From Bacteroidales bacterium (GTDB lineage: Bacteria > Bacteroidota > Bacteroidia > Bacteroidales > UBA932), in the NCBI GenBank assembly GCA_017619655.1, contig JAFZRV010000003.1:62001-126000 (forward strand): a stretch of 64,000 nt of DNA, written 5' to 3'. This document shows positions 15,534 through 24,539 of the stretch, piece by piece (positions within the stretch are counted from its first letter, which is position 1; each line of letters starts with the position of its first letter). The notes beneath the pieces were generated by a model. That model was not told the DNA's origin. It ran no database searches and was given only the letters and a program-made list of their open reading frames with translations. The position numbers were made by a program, and so were the translations under genes.

Positions 15534-17114
15534 ATGAAACGACTTCTCACCCTCTGGGCGCTCATGGCGCTGCTGGCCGCTCCCGCATGGAGCCAGACCA
15601 CGAAGAACATTCCCGAACGGCATCCCGTCCTGAGCCAGGACCAGATTCTCGCCAACATCGAACAGACCATCGAACAGGTGCGCGCCGACTGGAAGATTCC
15701 CGGCATGGGCGTCTCCTTATATAAAGACGGGGAGCTGATTCTCTGCAAGGGCTACGGCGTCAAGGACTTCGAAACCAAAGCGCCGGTCGACGAACACACC
15801 CTTTTCCAGATCGGTTCCGTGTCGAAATCGTTCACGGCCGCCATCCTCGCGCAGTTGGCCGACGAAGGCCTGCTGAAATGGACCGACCGCGTGAAGGACC
15901 ACCTCCCCGACTTCGAGATGTACGACCCCTGGGTCACGGAGCACATCCAGATCCTGGACCTCACCTCGCACCGCACCGGCATGCGCGACGACATCGGCAC
16001 CTACCTGGGCAACCTGGGGTACAACCGTGACGACATCTATCAGATGTTCAAGCTGATGCCGCCGGCCTACACCTTCCGGGGCGACTACCAGTACAACAAC
16101 ATCACTTTCATTCCCGCCGCGAAGATCATCGAGAAGGTGACGGGCAAGAGCTGGGAGGAGAACGTCCGCGAGCGCATCTTCGCGCCGCTCGGGATGACGG
16201 AATCGACCCTCAACGGCGAGGGTTTCGGCGCCGCGCTGGAAGCCGGTACGGCGGCACTCCCCTACGCCTTCGAGCGCAAGGGACGCGAGATGGACGTCTG
16301 GCCCATGCTCGGCGACGAGCAGTCGCTCTGGTGGCTGACCGTCGTGGGGCCTGCCGGCAGCATCTGCTGCACCCCCACCGACCTCATCAAGTGGGCGGTC
16401 TTCCACCTCAAGGGCGACGGCATGGCCGGCGAGCGGCAACTCATCTCCGAGAAGCAGATGAACTTCCTGCACCGCGGCGTGACCATCACTTCTCAGACGC
16501 CTGAAAAGACCAATCTCTACGGCCACTGCTGGTTCATCGAGCAGACACGCAAGGGCCGCCTCTATTTCCATACCGGCACCACCTGGGGCATGACCACCAT
16601 GTGCGCTTTCATCCCCGAAATGGACTTCGCCATGACCATCCAGGTCAACAGCGAAGCGCCCTCCGAGGCCCGGCACGCCGTCCTGCGCCGCGCCATCGAC
16701 CTTTTCCTGGGCTATGAGGATTACGACTACAACGCCGAATACCTCGCCGCCTGGTACAAGCGCGCCGACGAGCGGGCCACCGCCGAAGAAAAGGCCGCCG
16801 CGGAGCGCGTGGCCGTGCCCGCCCCCGCCTGGTCGCGCATCCAGGGCCACTACACCGGCCGGCACGAGGTCCTGGGCGACATCGACGTCTTCATCGAGAA
16901 CGGCCGGCTGATGATCCAGCTCCACAACGAGAAGGCCTGGAAACGCGAACTCAAGCATGTGAACGGCAACGTCTTCAACTTCCACGCCGACGGCTGGGGC
17001 TTCGACGTCACCTTCCTCTTCGACAAGCCCGACGAATGGGGCTCCCTCTCCCAGGGCCTCTCCATCACCGTCGGATCGGGCGAAGAATTTGCGAATTGGG
17101 ACAGAAAACTGTAA
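15534..17114 (+). CDS. Secreted serine hydrolase, beta-lactamase/class C PBP family
   Basis: A 526-residue exported enzyme with a signal peptide ending near AWS|Q (residue 20); the start at 15534 was chosen because it begins this signal. The serine-hydrolase motifs of class C beta-lactamase-like proteins are present: SVSK at 95-98 (nucleophile Ser95), YNN at 187-189 and a later HTGT that replaces KTG. A C-terminal beta domain (about residues 440-526, GHYTGRHEVLGDIDVFIENGRL) resembles the DUF3471-type tail of such enzymes. Members act as D,D-peptidases, esterases or peptidases; the substrate cannot be read here. The stop codon overlaps a -7 box for the next gene, 12 bp downstream. Confidence 0.85.
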   Translation: MKRLLTLWALMALLAAPAWSQTTKNIPERHPVLSQDQILANIEQTIEQVRADWKIPGMGVSLYKDGELILCKGYGVKDFETKAPVDEHTLFQIGSVSKSFTAAILAQLADEGLLKWTDRVKDHLPDFEMYDPWVTEHIQILDLTSHRTGMRDDIGTYLGNLGYNRDDIYQMFKLMPPAYTFRGDYQYNNITFIPAAKIIEKVTGKSWEENVRERIFAPLGMTESTLNGEGFGAALEAGTAALPYAFERKGREMDVWPMLGDEQSLWWLTVVGPAGSICCTPTDLIKWAVFHLKGDGMAGERQLISEKQMNFLHRGVTITSQTPEKTNLYGHCWFIEQTRKGRLYFHTGTTWGMTTMCAFIPEMDFAMTIQVNSEAPSEARHAVLRRAIDLFLGYEDYDYNAEYLAAWYKRADERATAEEKAAAERVAVPAPAWSRIQGHYTGRHEVLGDIDVFIENGRLMIQLHNEKAWKRELKHVNGNVFNFHADGWGFDVTFLFDKPDEWGSLSQGLSITVGSGEEFANWDRKL

Positions 17115-17119
17115 TTTTG
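17112..17119 (+). promoter_or_regulatory. -7 box overlapping the preceding stop codon
   Basis: TAATTTTG is a full TAnnTTTG match whose first three bases are the TAA stop of the serine hydrolase gene. It ends 7 bp before the ATG of the C26 gene, so that gene may have its own near-leaderless transcript. Confidence 0.5.
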
Positions 17120-17126
17120 GGCCGTT

Positions 17127-17930
17127 ATGAAACGACTGTTCCTTATGGCCGTCCTGCTGCTGGCTGCAGCATCCGGCCTGTTGGCCAAGACGCCTGTCAT
17201 CGGTATTTCCGCCTATAGCGAGAGCGGCCGCTGCCAGGTCAATATGACCTATGTCAATGCTGTCCGGATGGCCGGCGGCGTTCCGCTGGTGATCCCCGTC
17301 ACGGACGACGACGCCCAGATCGAGGCCGTTCTCTCGACCGTCGACGGCCTGGTGATGACCGGCGGCGAAGATTTCGACCCGCTGAAATGGTTCGGCGAAG
17401 AGCCCATCCGCGGGCTGGGCGAAGTGGTCCCCGAGCGCGACGCCTACGATGTAAAACTGGTGCGCGCGGCGGTGGCCAAGGGCATCCCGGTGCTCGGCAT
17501 CTGCCGCGGCGAACAGCTGCTGGCGGTGGCCTTCGGCGGCTCGCTCTGGCAGGATATCCCCTCGCAGGTCAAAGACAGCTACGTGAAGCACCGCCAGAGC
17601 CCGACCTCCGGCGCGTGGGGCACGCACTCCATCGCCATTGAGAAAGGCTCCCTGCTCTCCCGCGTGCTGAACGGTCGCACCTCCGCCGTGGTCAACTCAT
17701 TCCACCACCAGGCCATCAAGCAGGTGCCGCAGGGTTTCCGCGTCGTGGCAACCGCGCCCGACGGCATCATCGAAGCCGTGGAGCGCAGCGGCCGGATCGC
17801 TTCGCAGTACGGCGACGGCGGCGCCTTCATCCTCGGCGTGCAGTTCCACCCCGAAATCATCACCAACGCCGGCAACCCCGAATTCCTGCCCATCTTCCAG
17901 AAGCTGGTCGAGGAGGCGGCCCGTCAATAA
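17127..17930 (+). CDS. Exported class I amidotransferase-like protein (peptidase C26 family)
   Basis: A 267-residue protein of the gamma-glutamyl-GABA hydrolase/peptidase C26 family. Catalytic residues are visible: Cys126 in the nucleophile elbow GICRGEQ, and His241 and Glu243 in GVQFHPE. The MTGGEDFDP segment near residues 77-84 is also typical. Unlike the cytoplasmic PuuD, an N-terminal signal peptide (MKRLFLMAVLLLAAASGLLA) indicates export, as in a set of Bacteroidota homologues. It would hydrolyse gamma-glutamyl amides in the periplasm, possibly linked to peptidoglycan or dietary peptides; that is inference. It follows a secreted serine hydrolase and precedes an unknown lipoprotein by 6 bp. 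Confidence 0.85.
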   Translation: MKRLFLMAVLLLAAASGLLAKTPVIGISAYSESGRCQVNMTYVNAVRMAGGVPLVIPVTDDDAQIEAVLSTVDGLVMTGGEDFDPLKWFGEEPIRGLGEVVPERDAYDVKLVRAAVAKGIPVLGICRGEQLLAVAFGGSLWQDIPSQVKDSYVKHRQSPTSGAWGTHSIAIEKGSLLSRVLNGRTSAVVNSFHHQAIKQVPQGFRVVATAPDGIIEAVERSGRIASQYGDGGAFILGVQFHPEIITNAGNPEFLPIFQKLVEEAARQ

Positions 17931-17936
17931 GTCGCC

Positions 17937-19676
17937 ATGCCGTTTCGTGCGTTCCGGTGCATCGTCTGCCTTTGTCTGATGATGGCTGCTTCCGCAGCCT
18001 GCGTCGACCATGCCTATGACTTCGGCAAGCTCGAACACGCCGTCACGCTCGGCGGCGAGGAGATGGTGCTGCCGCTGGTGAATACCGGCCAGCTGACCGT
18101 CGAAGACCTGGTCGGCGACCGGCTCGAAGACTACCTCGTGCTGAACGACGACCGCTCCTACGCGCTTTCCTACGATTCCGATCCGTTCTCCTTCACCTTC
18201 GACGAGCTGAAGGACTACGATACTTCCGGCCCGTTCCGGCGCTATGTCGACGTCCCCATCAGCTACGGTTTCGACCTCTTCGAGAAGCCCGCTGCGATTC
18301 CGTTCGACGAAAAGGACGAGGCGAGTCTCGACAGCATCTTCCCTGCCTTCATCGAACTGCCCGACCTCAGCAAGACGGCCAGCCTCAGCGTTCCGCGCCT
18401 CCCCGACGAACTGGTGGAAGTCCGCTCCATCACCCTGAGCGAGGATTCCCACTTCGACGTGACGATCTCCCTGCCGGACTGCCTGTTCACGGAAGGAACG
18501 CTCACGCCCGATTTCAACGTGGACCTGAGCCAGTTCTTCGAGAGCGACGATGCGGAGAACGGCGTGCTCCATTTCGACACCCCGCTCGACGAGAGCAACG
18601 GCTATTCCGTCACCCGGTCCTACCATCTGCACAAGGTCGTGTTCAATCCCGACGACTTCGATCCCAGGACCCATACGCTGACGCTGCATGCCGGGGTCAC
18701 GGTCAACGGCAGCTGTACCTTCTCCGGCCTGAAAACCAGCCGCGAGCGCTTCGAGCAGGCCGGCGCCTCCACCATCCTCCTGGTCCAGGTCATCATCCGG
18801 ACCGTCGACTGCATCGCCTTCACCGGGGCCTACGATTATACGGTCAAGGACCTCAGCACCTCGGTCGACGTCAAGGGCATGATGAACGAGTTTTCCTCCC
18901 TCTTCGACAGCCAGGACTTCAACATCCAGCTCACCGATCCCGAGATCCTGCTGGACGTGCAGACCAACGTGCCCATCCCTACCCGCGCCGACCTCAGCCT
19001 GACCGCCCGGAAAAACGGGTTGCGCTATGCGGACATCAAGAACATCCTCATCGATTTCCCCTATGCCGAGCCCGGCCAGACCGTCCGCCACGGCATCCGG
19101 CTCGCGGGCGAAGCCAAGCACGAAGAGGGCATCGACGACGTCATCGTCGACTTCTCGAAGATCACCACGCGCGTTCCCGACGAGATCCGCGTCAACGCGA
19201 CGGCCTCCACCATCAAGGACCGGATCGCGGAAGTGCGTTTCGGGGAAACCTATTACATGAACCTGCAGCCCACGCTCCGCATCCCGCTGTCGTTCGGCAA
19301 AGACACGCGGATCGGCCTGCGCGACACCGTCGCCATGCCGTCGGAACTGGGTAAGATCCTGAAAGACAATACGGTCATCGTGGCCGGCGAGATGACCAAT
19401 TCCCTGCCGCTGGAAGTGGATTTCAGCCTGGTGATGCTCAACGACGCCGGCATCATGGTCACGGAGGAAGTGACGCAGCGCCTGGCCGCCAACGGCACGA
19501 CCGCCATCCGCATCCCGCTGGTCAACAAGGTGGAAGACGGCATTGTGAACCTATCGAAAGCCGTCCTGAGCTTCCAGGTGAAGGGAACGGCCACGCCCCG
19601 CGCCGTCAAGGCCGACGATTTCCTGCAGGCCAGGCTCCATGCCGAAATCCCGGGCGGCTACCATGTCAACTTTTAA
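17937..19676 (+). CDS. Lipoprotein of unknown function
   Basis: A 579-residue protein not assigned to a family. A lipoprotein signal ends near SAAC (Cys22), so it should sit in the outer membrane. The mature part is rich in Asp, Leu and Val and looks like consecutive beta domains: phrases such as YALSYDSDPFSFTFDEL, FIELPDLSKTASLSVPRLPDELVEVRSITL and VNGSCTFSGLKTSRERF suggest strand-rich repeats, with no catalytic motif seen. It is 12 bp upstream of a DUF5723-like outer-membrane protein, and the two likely form a functional pair. It could be an adhesin or an accessory to that barrel protein, but nothing in the sequence decides this. Confidence 0.75.
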   Translation: MPFRAFRCIVCLCLMMAASAACVDHAYDFGKLEHAVTLGGEEMVLPLVNTGQLTVEDLVGDRLEDYLVLNDDRSYALSYDSDPFSFTFDELKDYDTSGPFRRYVDVPISYGFDLFEKPAAIPFDEKDEASLDSIFPAFIELPDLSKTASLSVPRLPDELVEVRSITLSEDSHFDVTISLPDCLFTEGTLTPDFNVDLSQFFESDDAENGVLHFDTPLDESNGYSVTRSYHLHKVVFNPDDFDPRTHTLTLHAGVTVNGSCTFSGLKTSRERFEQAGASTILLVQVIIRTVDCIAFTGAYDYTVKDLSTSVDVKGMMNEFSSLFDSQDFNIQLTDPEILLDVQTNVPIPTRADLSLTARKNGLRYADIKNILIDFPYAEPGQTVRHGIRLAGEAKHEEGIDDVIVDFSKITTRVPDEIRVNATASTIKDRIAEVRFGETYYMNLQPTLRIPLSFGKDTRIGLRDTVAMPSELGKILKDNTVIVAGEMTNSLPLEVDFSLVMLNDAGIMVTEEVTQRLAANGTTAIRIPLVNKVEDGIVNLSKAVLSFQVKGTATPRAVKADDFLQARLHAEIPGGYHVNF

Positions 19677-19688
19677 TCCGCAGCAGCC

Positions 19689-21050
19689 ATGAAACGATTC
19701 CTTCTCACTTCCATCCTGCTGCTCTTCCTCCCGGTCCTGCTCATCGCCCAGTCGCGCGGCAGCTACTTCTTCGAGAATTCCCTGCTGCGGCACAAGCTCA
19801 ACCCGGCTTTCGCGCCGCAGACCTGCTATATCTCCGTGCCCGTGCTCGGCAGCAGCTCGGTCGACGCCGCCAGCAACGTCGGGCTCGGCAACTTCATCTT
19901 CCGGTACCGCAACAAGTCCTACACCTTCCTCAACGAGAACATCGACGCCAATACCTTCCTCGACAAACTGCCCCGGCGCGATCCGTACGTGACGGAGCGC
20001 ATCGAGACCGACCTGCTCGGCGGCGGCATGCCCGTGGGCGAGAACGGCTATGCGACGGTCAGCCTGTCGCTGGTGGAGAGCGGGCAGCTGGTGGTTCCGG
20101 CTTCTTTGCTCCGCTTCGCCAAGCTGGGCCGCACCGGTGACGCCCAGGCCTGGGACATCGAGGGACTGCAGGGCCGGCTCTACGGCTACGTATCGCTGGC
20201 GGCGGGCTACAGCCACGACCTGAACGGGCTCGTCGAGGGCCTCCGCGTCGGCGGGCGCGCGAAGCTGCTGGTCGGCGTCACCGCCGCCCAGGCCCGCATC
20301 GACCAGATCTCGGTACGCATGGAGGAGGATCTCTTCGCCGTCAACACGCTGGGCAGCGGACGGCTGTCCGGTTTCGACTACCTGCCGGAGGACAATGCTT
20401 TCCGCTGGCGGGGCTTCGGACTGCGGGGACTGGGAACCGCTGTCGACCTGGGTGCCGAATACGGCCTGCCGCTCGACGGCTTTTTCGAAGGCATCAACTT
20501 TTCGGCCTCGGTCAACGACCTGGGCTTCATCTGGTTCAACCGCAAGCTCAAAGATGTTTCCACCCAGGGCGCTTTTTCTTTCTCGGGTTTCGAAGACCTC
20601 GGCGACGGCGGCATCCAGAAAGAGATCGACGCGCTGAGCGATGACTTGAAAGGGCTGGTGCGACCGGACGTTTCCGACGGCCGTTCCTTCGTCCAGGCGC
20701 TGACGCCCAGCATCTACGTGGGTGCCGACGCACCCTTTTACGTGTACGCTTTCCGGATGCACGCCGGCCTGCTCTACTACCGCACGGTGGGGCGCGACAA
20801 CCTGATGGCCTCCTACGGCATCTCGCCCTTCGAATGGCTCAACCTGGGCCTCAACTGGACCTTCCTCGGCCCGACCGGCCGCTTCGGTTTCTACGCCGAA
20901 TATATTCCGCAGAAGTACGTCTCGGTCTTCTTCGGCATGGAACGCGCCGGCTTCCGCCGCAACAGCGACCACCTCGCCATCCGCAACTTCACCGACAGCT
21001 TCTCTTTCGGCCTGAACGTCCTCCTAGGGGACTATTCGTTCTGGCGGTAG
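19689..21050 (+). CDS. DUF5723-like outer-membrane protein
   Basis: A 453-residue protein with a cleavable signal (LLIAQ near residue 20). The beginning, SRGSYFFENSLLRHKLNPAFAP, and many alternating hydrophobic segments (GNFIFRYRNKSYTFLN, LYGYVSLAAGYSHDLNGL, VYAFRMHAGLLYYRTV, FGFYAEYIPQKYVSVFFG) resemble the Bacteroidota DUF5723 family, thought to form outer-membrane beta-barrels. It ends FSFGLNVLLGDYSFWR, close to an aromatic C-terminus. It follows the unknown lipoprotein by 12 bp and meets the convergent symporter gene with only 10 bp between stop codons. Function is unknown, and the family assignment is from recall of the pattern. Confidence 0.75.
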   Translation: MKRFLLTSILLLFLPVLLIAQSRGSYFFENSLLRHKLNPAFAPQTCYISVPVLGSSSVDAASNVGLGNFIFRYRNKSYTFLNENIDANTFLDKLPRRDPYVTERIETDLLGGGMPVGENGYATVSLSLVESGQLVVPASLLRFAKLGRTGDAQAWDIEGLQGRLYGYVSLAAGYSHDLNGLVEGLRVGGRAKLLVGVTAAQARIDQISVRMEEDLFAVNTLGSGRLSGFDYLPEDNAFRWRGFGLRGLGTAVDLGAEYGLPLDGFFEGINFSASVNDLGFIWFNRKLKDVSTQGAFSFSGFEDLGDGGIQKEIDALSDDLKGLVRPDVSDGRSFVQALTPSIYVGADAPFYVYAFRMHAGLLYYRTVGRDNLMASYGISPFEWLNLGLNWTFLGPTGRFGFYAEYIPQKYVSVFFGMERAGFRRNSDHLAIRNFTDSFSFGLNVLLGDYSFWR

Positions 21051-21060
21051 GACGCGAACG

Positions 21061-22320
21061 CTAGATCGTCAGCTGCTCCCCTTCGGAGTGGGCGATGATG
21101 ACGGCGCCGCAGGAGTCGCCGTAGGTGTTGATGCAGGTGCGGGGCATGTCGCAGAGCTGTTCGACGGCCAGCACCAGGCCGATGCCTTCGAGCGGCAGGC
21201 CGACGGCGGTCAGGACGATCGTCAGCATCACCATGCCGGCCATCGGAATGCCGGCCGTGCCGATGGCGGCCAGCAGGGCCGTGAAGATGATCATGATCTG
21301 CTGGGCCAGCGACAGGTCGATGCCGTAGGCCTGGGCGATGAAGATGGCCGTCACGCACTCATAGAGCGCCGTGCCGTTCATGTTGATGGTGCTGCCCAGC
21401 GGCAGGACGAAGCTGGCGATCTTGTTGGAGATGCCGCACTTTTCCTGAGAGTCACGGATGTTGATGGGCAGCGCCGCTCCGGACGAGCAGGTGGAAAAGG
21501 CCGTCAGCAGCACCGTGGACATCTTGGAGATGTGCCGCCAGGGATTCTGCTTGCCCAGCACGCGGACCAGCGTCGGCAGCACGACGCCGCCCTGGATCAG
21601 CAGTCCGCCCCACACCACCAGCACGAAAACGCCGAGCGAGCCGGCCATGGACAGCAGCGCCTGCGGATTGTCGGCCTGCTTGCCCACCACGTTGGCCACG
21701 ATGGAGAATACGCCGATCGGCGCGAGGCGGATCAGGAAGAAGGTGATCTTCATGATGACCTCGTAGATGGCCGTGAACAGGTTTGTCAGCGTCGTGGTGT
21801 GCTTTTCGTCCACCTTGTTCATGAAAAAGCCGAAGATGACGGCGAAAAAGATAATCGGCAGCAGGTCGCCCTTGGCCATCGACTCGAAGATGTTCGACGG
21901 CACGATGGACACGATCTCGTCGATGAAGGACATTTCGCCGTTGCCGACTGACGTGACTTTCTCGGCCAGGTTGAGATTGGCGCCCACGCCCGGCTTGACG
22001 ATGTTGACCAGCGTCAGGCCGATGGCGGCGGCGATGGCCGTCGTACAGACGTAGTAGAGGAGGGTCTTGCCGGCGATGCGTCCCAGCGCCGCCGAGTTGC
22101 CCATGCCCGCCACGCCGAGCGCGATGGAAGTGAACACCAGCGGGATGACGATCATCCGCAGGCCGCGCAGGAAGATGTCGCCCGCCCACTTGACATACGG
22201 GCTCCATTGGTCGTAGGGCGCGATCTTGCAGAGCAGGATGCCCGCTACGACGCCCAGGCCGATGCCGATGAGGATCTGCCAGTGCAGGGCCAGCCCCTTT
22301 TTCTTTTTCGCCTCGTCCAT
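21061..22320 (-). CDS. Dicarboxylate/amino acid:cation symporter (DAACS family)
   Basis: A 419-residue membrane transporter of the GltP/DctA family, which moves glutamate, aspartate or C4-dicarboxylates with Na+ or H+. Family landmarks are visible: the re-entrant loop serine motif TCSSGAALP, the NMNGTALYE helix (NMDGT in many relatives, so Asp to Asn here), and DMPRTCINTYGD, whose Asp, Arg, Thr and Asn bind substrate in GltPh. Eight transmembrane helices with two hairpins can be followed. It is downstream of malQ on the same strand with 4 bp between, so the two may be co-transcribed although functionally unrelated. Confidence 0.92.
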   Translation of the reverse strand: MDEAKKKKGLALHWQILIGIGLGVVAGILLCKIAPYDQWSPYVKWAGDIFLRGLRMIVIPLVFTSIALGVAGMGNSAALGRIAGKTLLYYVCTTAIAAAIGLTLVNIVKPGVGANLNLAEKVTSVGNGEMSFIDEIVSIVPSNIFESMAKGDLLPIIFFAVIFGFFMNKVDEKHTTTLTNLFTAIYEVIMKITFFLIRLAPIGVFSIVANVVGKQADNPQALLSMAGSLGVFVLVVWGGLLIQGGVVLPTLVRVLGKQNPWRHISKMSTVLLTAFSTCSSGAALPINIRDSQEKCGISNKIASFVLPLGSTINMNGTALYECVTAIFIAQAYGIDLSLAQQIMIIFTALLAAIGTAGIPMAGMVMLTIVLTAVGLPLEGIGLVLAVEQLCDMPRTCINTYGDSCGAVIIAHSEGEQLTI

Positions 22321-22324
22321 GGAG

Positions 22325-24355
22325 CTAGGCTTTGCGGCCGGACCGGTCGATCATGCCGGCCACTTTCTTGTTGAAGGTCTTGTTGGCGATCATGTCCTCG
22401 AGGGTGAGGTGCATGCGCCAGCGCCAGTAGTGCTTCGGATTAGCCGGGATGTTGATGCGCTCGCCGTCGACGTCTTTCACGCGCAGGGAGGGAACCAGCG
22501 AGAACCAGTCCTGCAGCGGCAGGATGGTCAGCATGGCCGGAGAGTAGAGATGCTCCGCCACGATCCATTCACAGACATCCACCGGGCAGTCTTCCCCGTT
22601 GTGGTTCTCGCCCCACCAGCCGCGCAGCGTGCTGGTATCGTGGGAACCTGTGGTGCAGACGCTCATGTACGGATAGGCGGACGGGTTGCCGAGCATCTGC
22701 TTCGGGTCTTTCGGCATGCGCTGCACTTCCAGCGAGAGGATGTGCAGCTCCTCGAGCACTTCGGGCACGCAGGCCGGGATCATGCCCAGGTCTTCGGCGC
22801 AGGTCAGCATGTCGGTCGCGCCGATGAGCTCGGGCAGCTTGCGCATGGCCTGCTCGCGCCAGAACTCCGTGTTGCGGGTATAGAAGAATTCGTCGTAGAT
22901 ATGGTTGAAGGCATCTTTCTCCCACTGCTGCAGGTCGTTGTAGCTGCGGGTGTACTGGGCGCTGATGCGCGGATGCCACATGCCCTGCTGTACGGGATCT
23001 TCCACGAAGAGCACTTCGCAGGGATTGTCGTCGGCATACGGGCGGGCGTGGCGGCCTTCGTCGAAGGGGAAGCCGCGCCAGCGGAGGTCGTCGGCCGAAT
23101 ACGGCAGCGCCGGGCTGAAGTGGCCCATCAGGCCCGACTTGTGCGGGACGGGAATCTCCCAGATTCGGAAGAAGCCCAGTACGTGGTCGATGCGGTAGGC
23201 ATCGAAATACTCGGCCATCTTGCGGAAGCGGCGCTTCCACCAGGCGTAGCCATCCTGGGCCATGCGGTCCCAGTTGTAGGTCGGGAAGCCCCAGTTCTGG
23301 CCGTCCACGGCAAAGGCATCCGGCGGAGCGCCGGCCTGCTCGCCCATGTTGAAGTATTCCGGCTCGGCCCAGGCCTCCACGCTGTGCGGCGTGATGCCGA
23401 TGGGGATGTCGCCCTTGAGCGCCACACCCTTCGAGCGGGCGTATTCATGCACCTCGCGCAGCTGGCGGTCGAGGTGATACTGCACGAAGATATAATAGTC
23501 CATTTCGGCCTTCTTCTCGACGTAGAGGCGCGTGACGCCGGCCTTGCTGTATTTCTTCAGCTTTTTCCACTGCGAGAAGTCGGCGGTGCCGTACTGGTCG
23601 CGCAGCACGCAGAAGGCCGCGTAGGGCATCAGCCAGTCGCGGTTCGCCTGGAAAAACGCCTGGAAGGGCTTGGTGCCCATGGTCCGGGTGCCTTTCTGCG
23701 CGAAGATGGCGCGGGTATACTGCTCTTTCAGGTTGAACACCTGCTCGTAGTCCAGCTGCGGCAGGGCGTTGAGCCGGGCGGCTTCCTTCTCGAAAGCAGC
23801 CTGCCGCTTCGCGTCGCGGAGCGGCCCGATATCCTTCAGGTTGAGATAGATGGGATGCAGCGCCATGATGGTGATGCCGCCGTAGGGATAGGAGTCTGTC
23901 CAGGTCTTGGTGGAGGTGGTGTCGTTGACCGGCAGCAGCTGCAGCACGGCCTGTCCGGTGGCGGCGGCCCAGTCGATCATCAGCTTGACGTCGAGGAAGT
24001 CGCCGATGCCGGCGCTCTGCTGGCTGCGGAGCGAGAACACGGGGATGGCGGTGCCGGCATAGCGGGGATGCTGGCCCGGGAACGTGGTTTCCGTCACCTC
24101 ATACGGGTTGCTGCGGTTGAAGCAGGTCTCCCAGGTGAAGCTGCCGTCGAGTTCCTTGCGGAGGAATTTATACTCGAATGTCTCGGGCAGTTTCTTGCGG
24201 TCGAGGTCGATGTGCCAGATGATGCCCTGGGTGGCGGTCATGGGCAGGGCTTTCTTCGGGTTCCAGGCGCCCAGTGCGGGGCAGCTGCCCACGATGTACA
24301 CTTGCTGGCCGTGGGGCATCCACGGGCCGATGGTTTTGATGGTGAGGGTTTCCAT
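22325..24355 (-). CDS. malQ: 4-alpha-glucanotransferase (amylomaltase), GH77 with N-terminal CBM20
   Basis: A 676-residue cytoplasmic disproportionating enzyme that transfers maltosyl units between maltodextrins, converting imported oligosaccharides into glucose and longer chains. Residues about 1-100 (IKTIGPWMPHGQQVYIVGSCPALGAWNPKKALPM) form one CBM20 starch-binding module. The GH77 catalytic domain follows, with AYRIDHVLGFFRIWEIP (nucleophile Asp), CAEDLGMIP (acid/base Glu) and GSHDTSTLRGWW. The start at 24355 is chosen because the CBM20 begins directly; the frame is open further upstream but crosses an inverted repeat and the radA promoter. Bacteroides relatives usually carry two CBM20 modules, so this one is short. 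It works downstream of the starch locus at 0-15 kb. Confidence 0.92.
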   Translation of the reverse strand: METLTIKTIGPWMPHGQQVYIVGSCPALGAWNPKKALPMTATQGIIWHIDLDRKKLPETFEYKFLRKELDGSFTWETCFNRSNPYEVTETTFPGQHPRYAGTAIPVFSLRSQQSAGIGDFLDVKLMIDWAAATGQAVLQLLPVNDTTSTKTWTDSYPYGGITIMALHPIYLNLKDIGPLRDAKRQAAFEKEAARLNALPQLDYEQVFNLKEQYTRAIFAQKGTRTMGTKPFQAFFQANRDWLMPYAAFCVLRDQYGTADFSQWKKLKKYSKAGVTRLYVEKKAEMDYYIFVQYHLDRQLREVHEYARSKGVALKGDIPIGITPHSVEAWAEPEYFNMGEQAGAPPDAFAVDGQNWGFPTYNWDRMAQDGYAWWKRRFRKMAEYFDAYRIDHVLGFFRIWEIPVPHKSGLMGHFSPALPYSADDLRWRGFPFDEGRHARPYADDNPCEVLFVEDPVQQGMWHPRISAQYTRSYNDLQQWEKDAFNHIYDEFFYTRNTEFWREQAMRKLPELIGATDMLTCAEDLGMIPACVPEVLEELHILSLEVQRMPKDPKQMLGNPSAYPYMSVCTTGSHDTSTLRGWWGENHNGEDCPVDVCEWIVAEHLYSPAMLTILPLQDWFSLVPSLRVKDVDGERINIPANPKHYWRWRMHLTLEDMIANKTFNKKVAGMIDRSGRKA

Positions 24356-24390
24356 ATGGGTGAAAGTATTAATATTCTCTTTTCTTCTGC

Positions 24391-24475
24391 GTAGCCTGTG
24401 AAACCCCTTCACATCCGCTACGGCTATCTCACAGGCCTTCTCGCAAAAACTCCGTGAAGGGGTTTCACAGGCTAC
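24391..24475. repeat. Long inverted repeat (22-bp perfect arms) between malQ and radA
   Basis: The left arm (24391-24412, starting GTAGCCTGTGAAACC) is repeated exactly as its reverse complement at 24454-24475, around a 41-bp loop. There is no T tract, so a terminator is unlikely. It sits in the divergent spacer 36 bp upstream of malQ and 53 bp before the radA -7 box. It may be a MITE-like or REP-like element, or a structured leader for malQ. Confidence 0.7.
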
Positions 24476-24527
24476 GATCTCTCCGGCGGTCCAGTTCAAT
24501 AATCTTTCAAAGTTAACATTTTTTTCG

Positions 24528-24535
24528 TAAGTTTG
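24528..24535 (+). promoter_or_regulatory. -7 promoter box of radA
   Basis: TAAGTTTG matches TAnnTTTG fully and ends 4 bp before the radA ATG at 24540, leaving almost no 5' leader. Confidence 0.65.
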
Positions 24536-24539
24536 TCGT

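Noticed and set aside
22226..24394. Long plus-strand frame opposite malQ, and other long frames opposite GC-rich genes (for example 7548-10205, 11444-14071, 27018-29057, 60467-62326).
   Set aside because: Antisense frames stay open in GC-rich coding DNA. The translations are low-complexity (Val, Gly, Ala, Arg, His rich), lack family motifs and oppose well-supported genes.
24391..24475. The malQ/radA inverted repeat as an intrinsic terminator.
   Set aside because: The loop is 41 bp, there is no T tract and both neighbouring genes point away from it.
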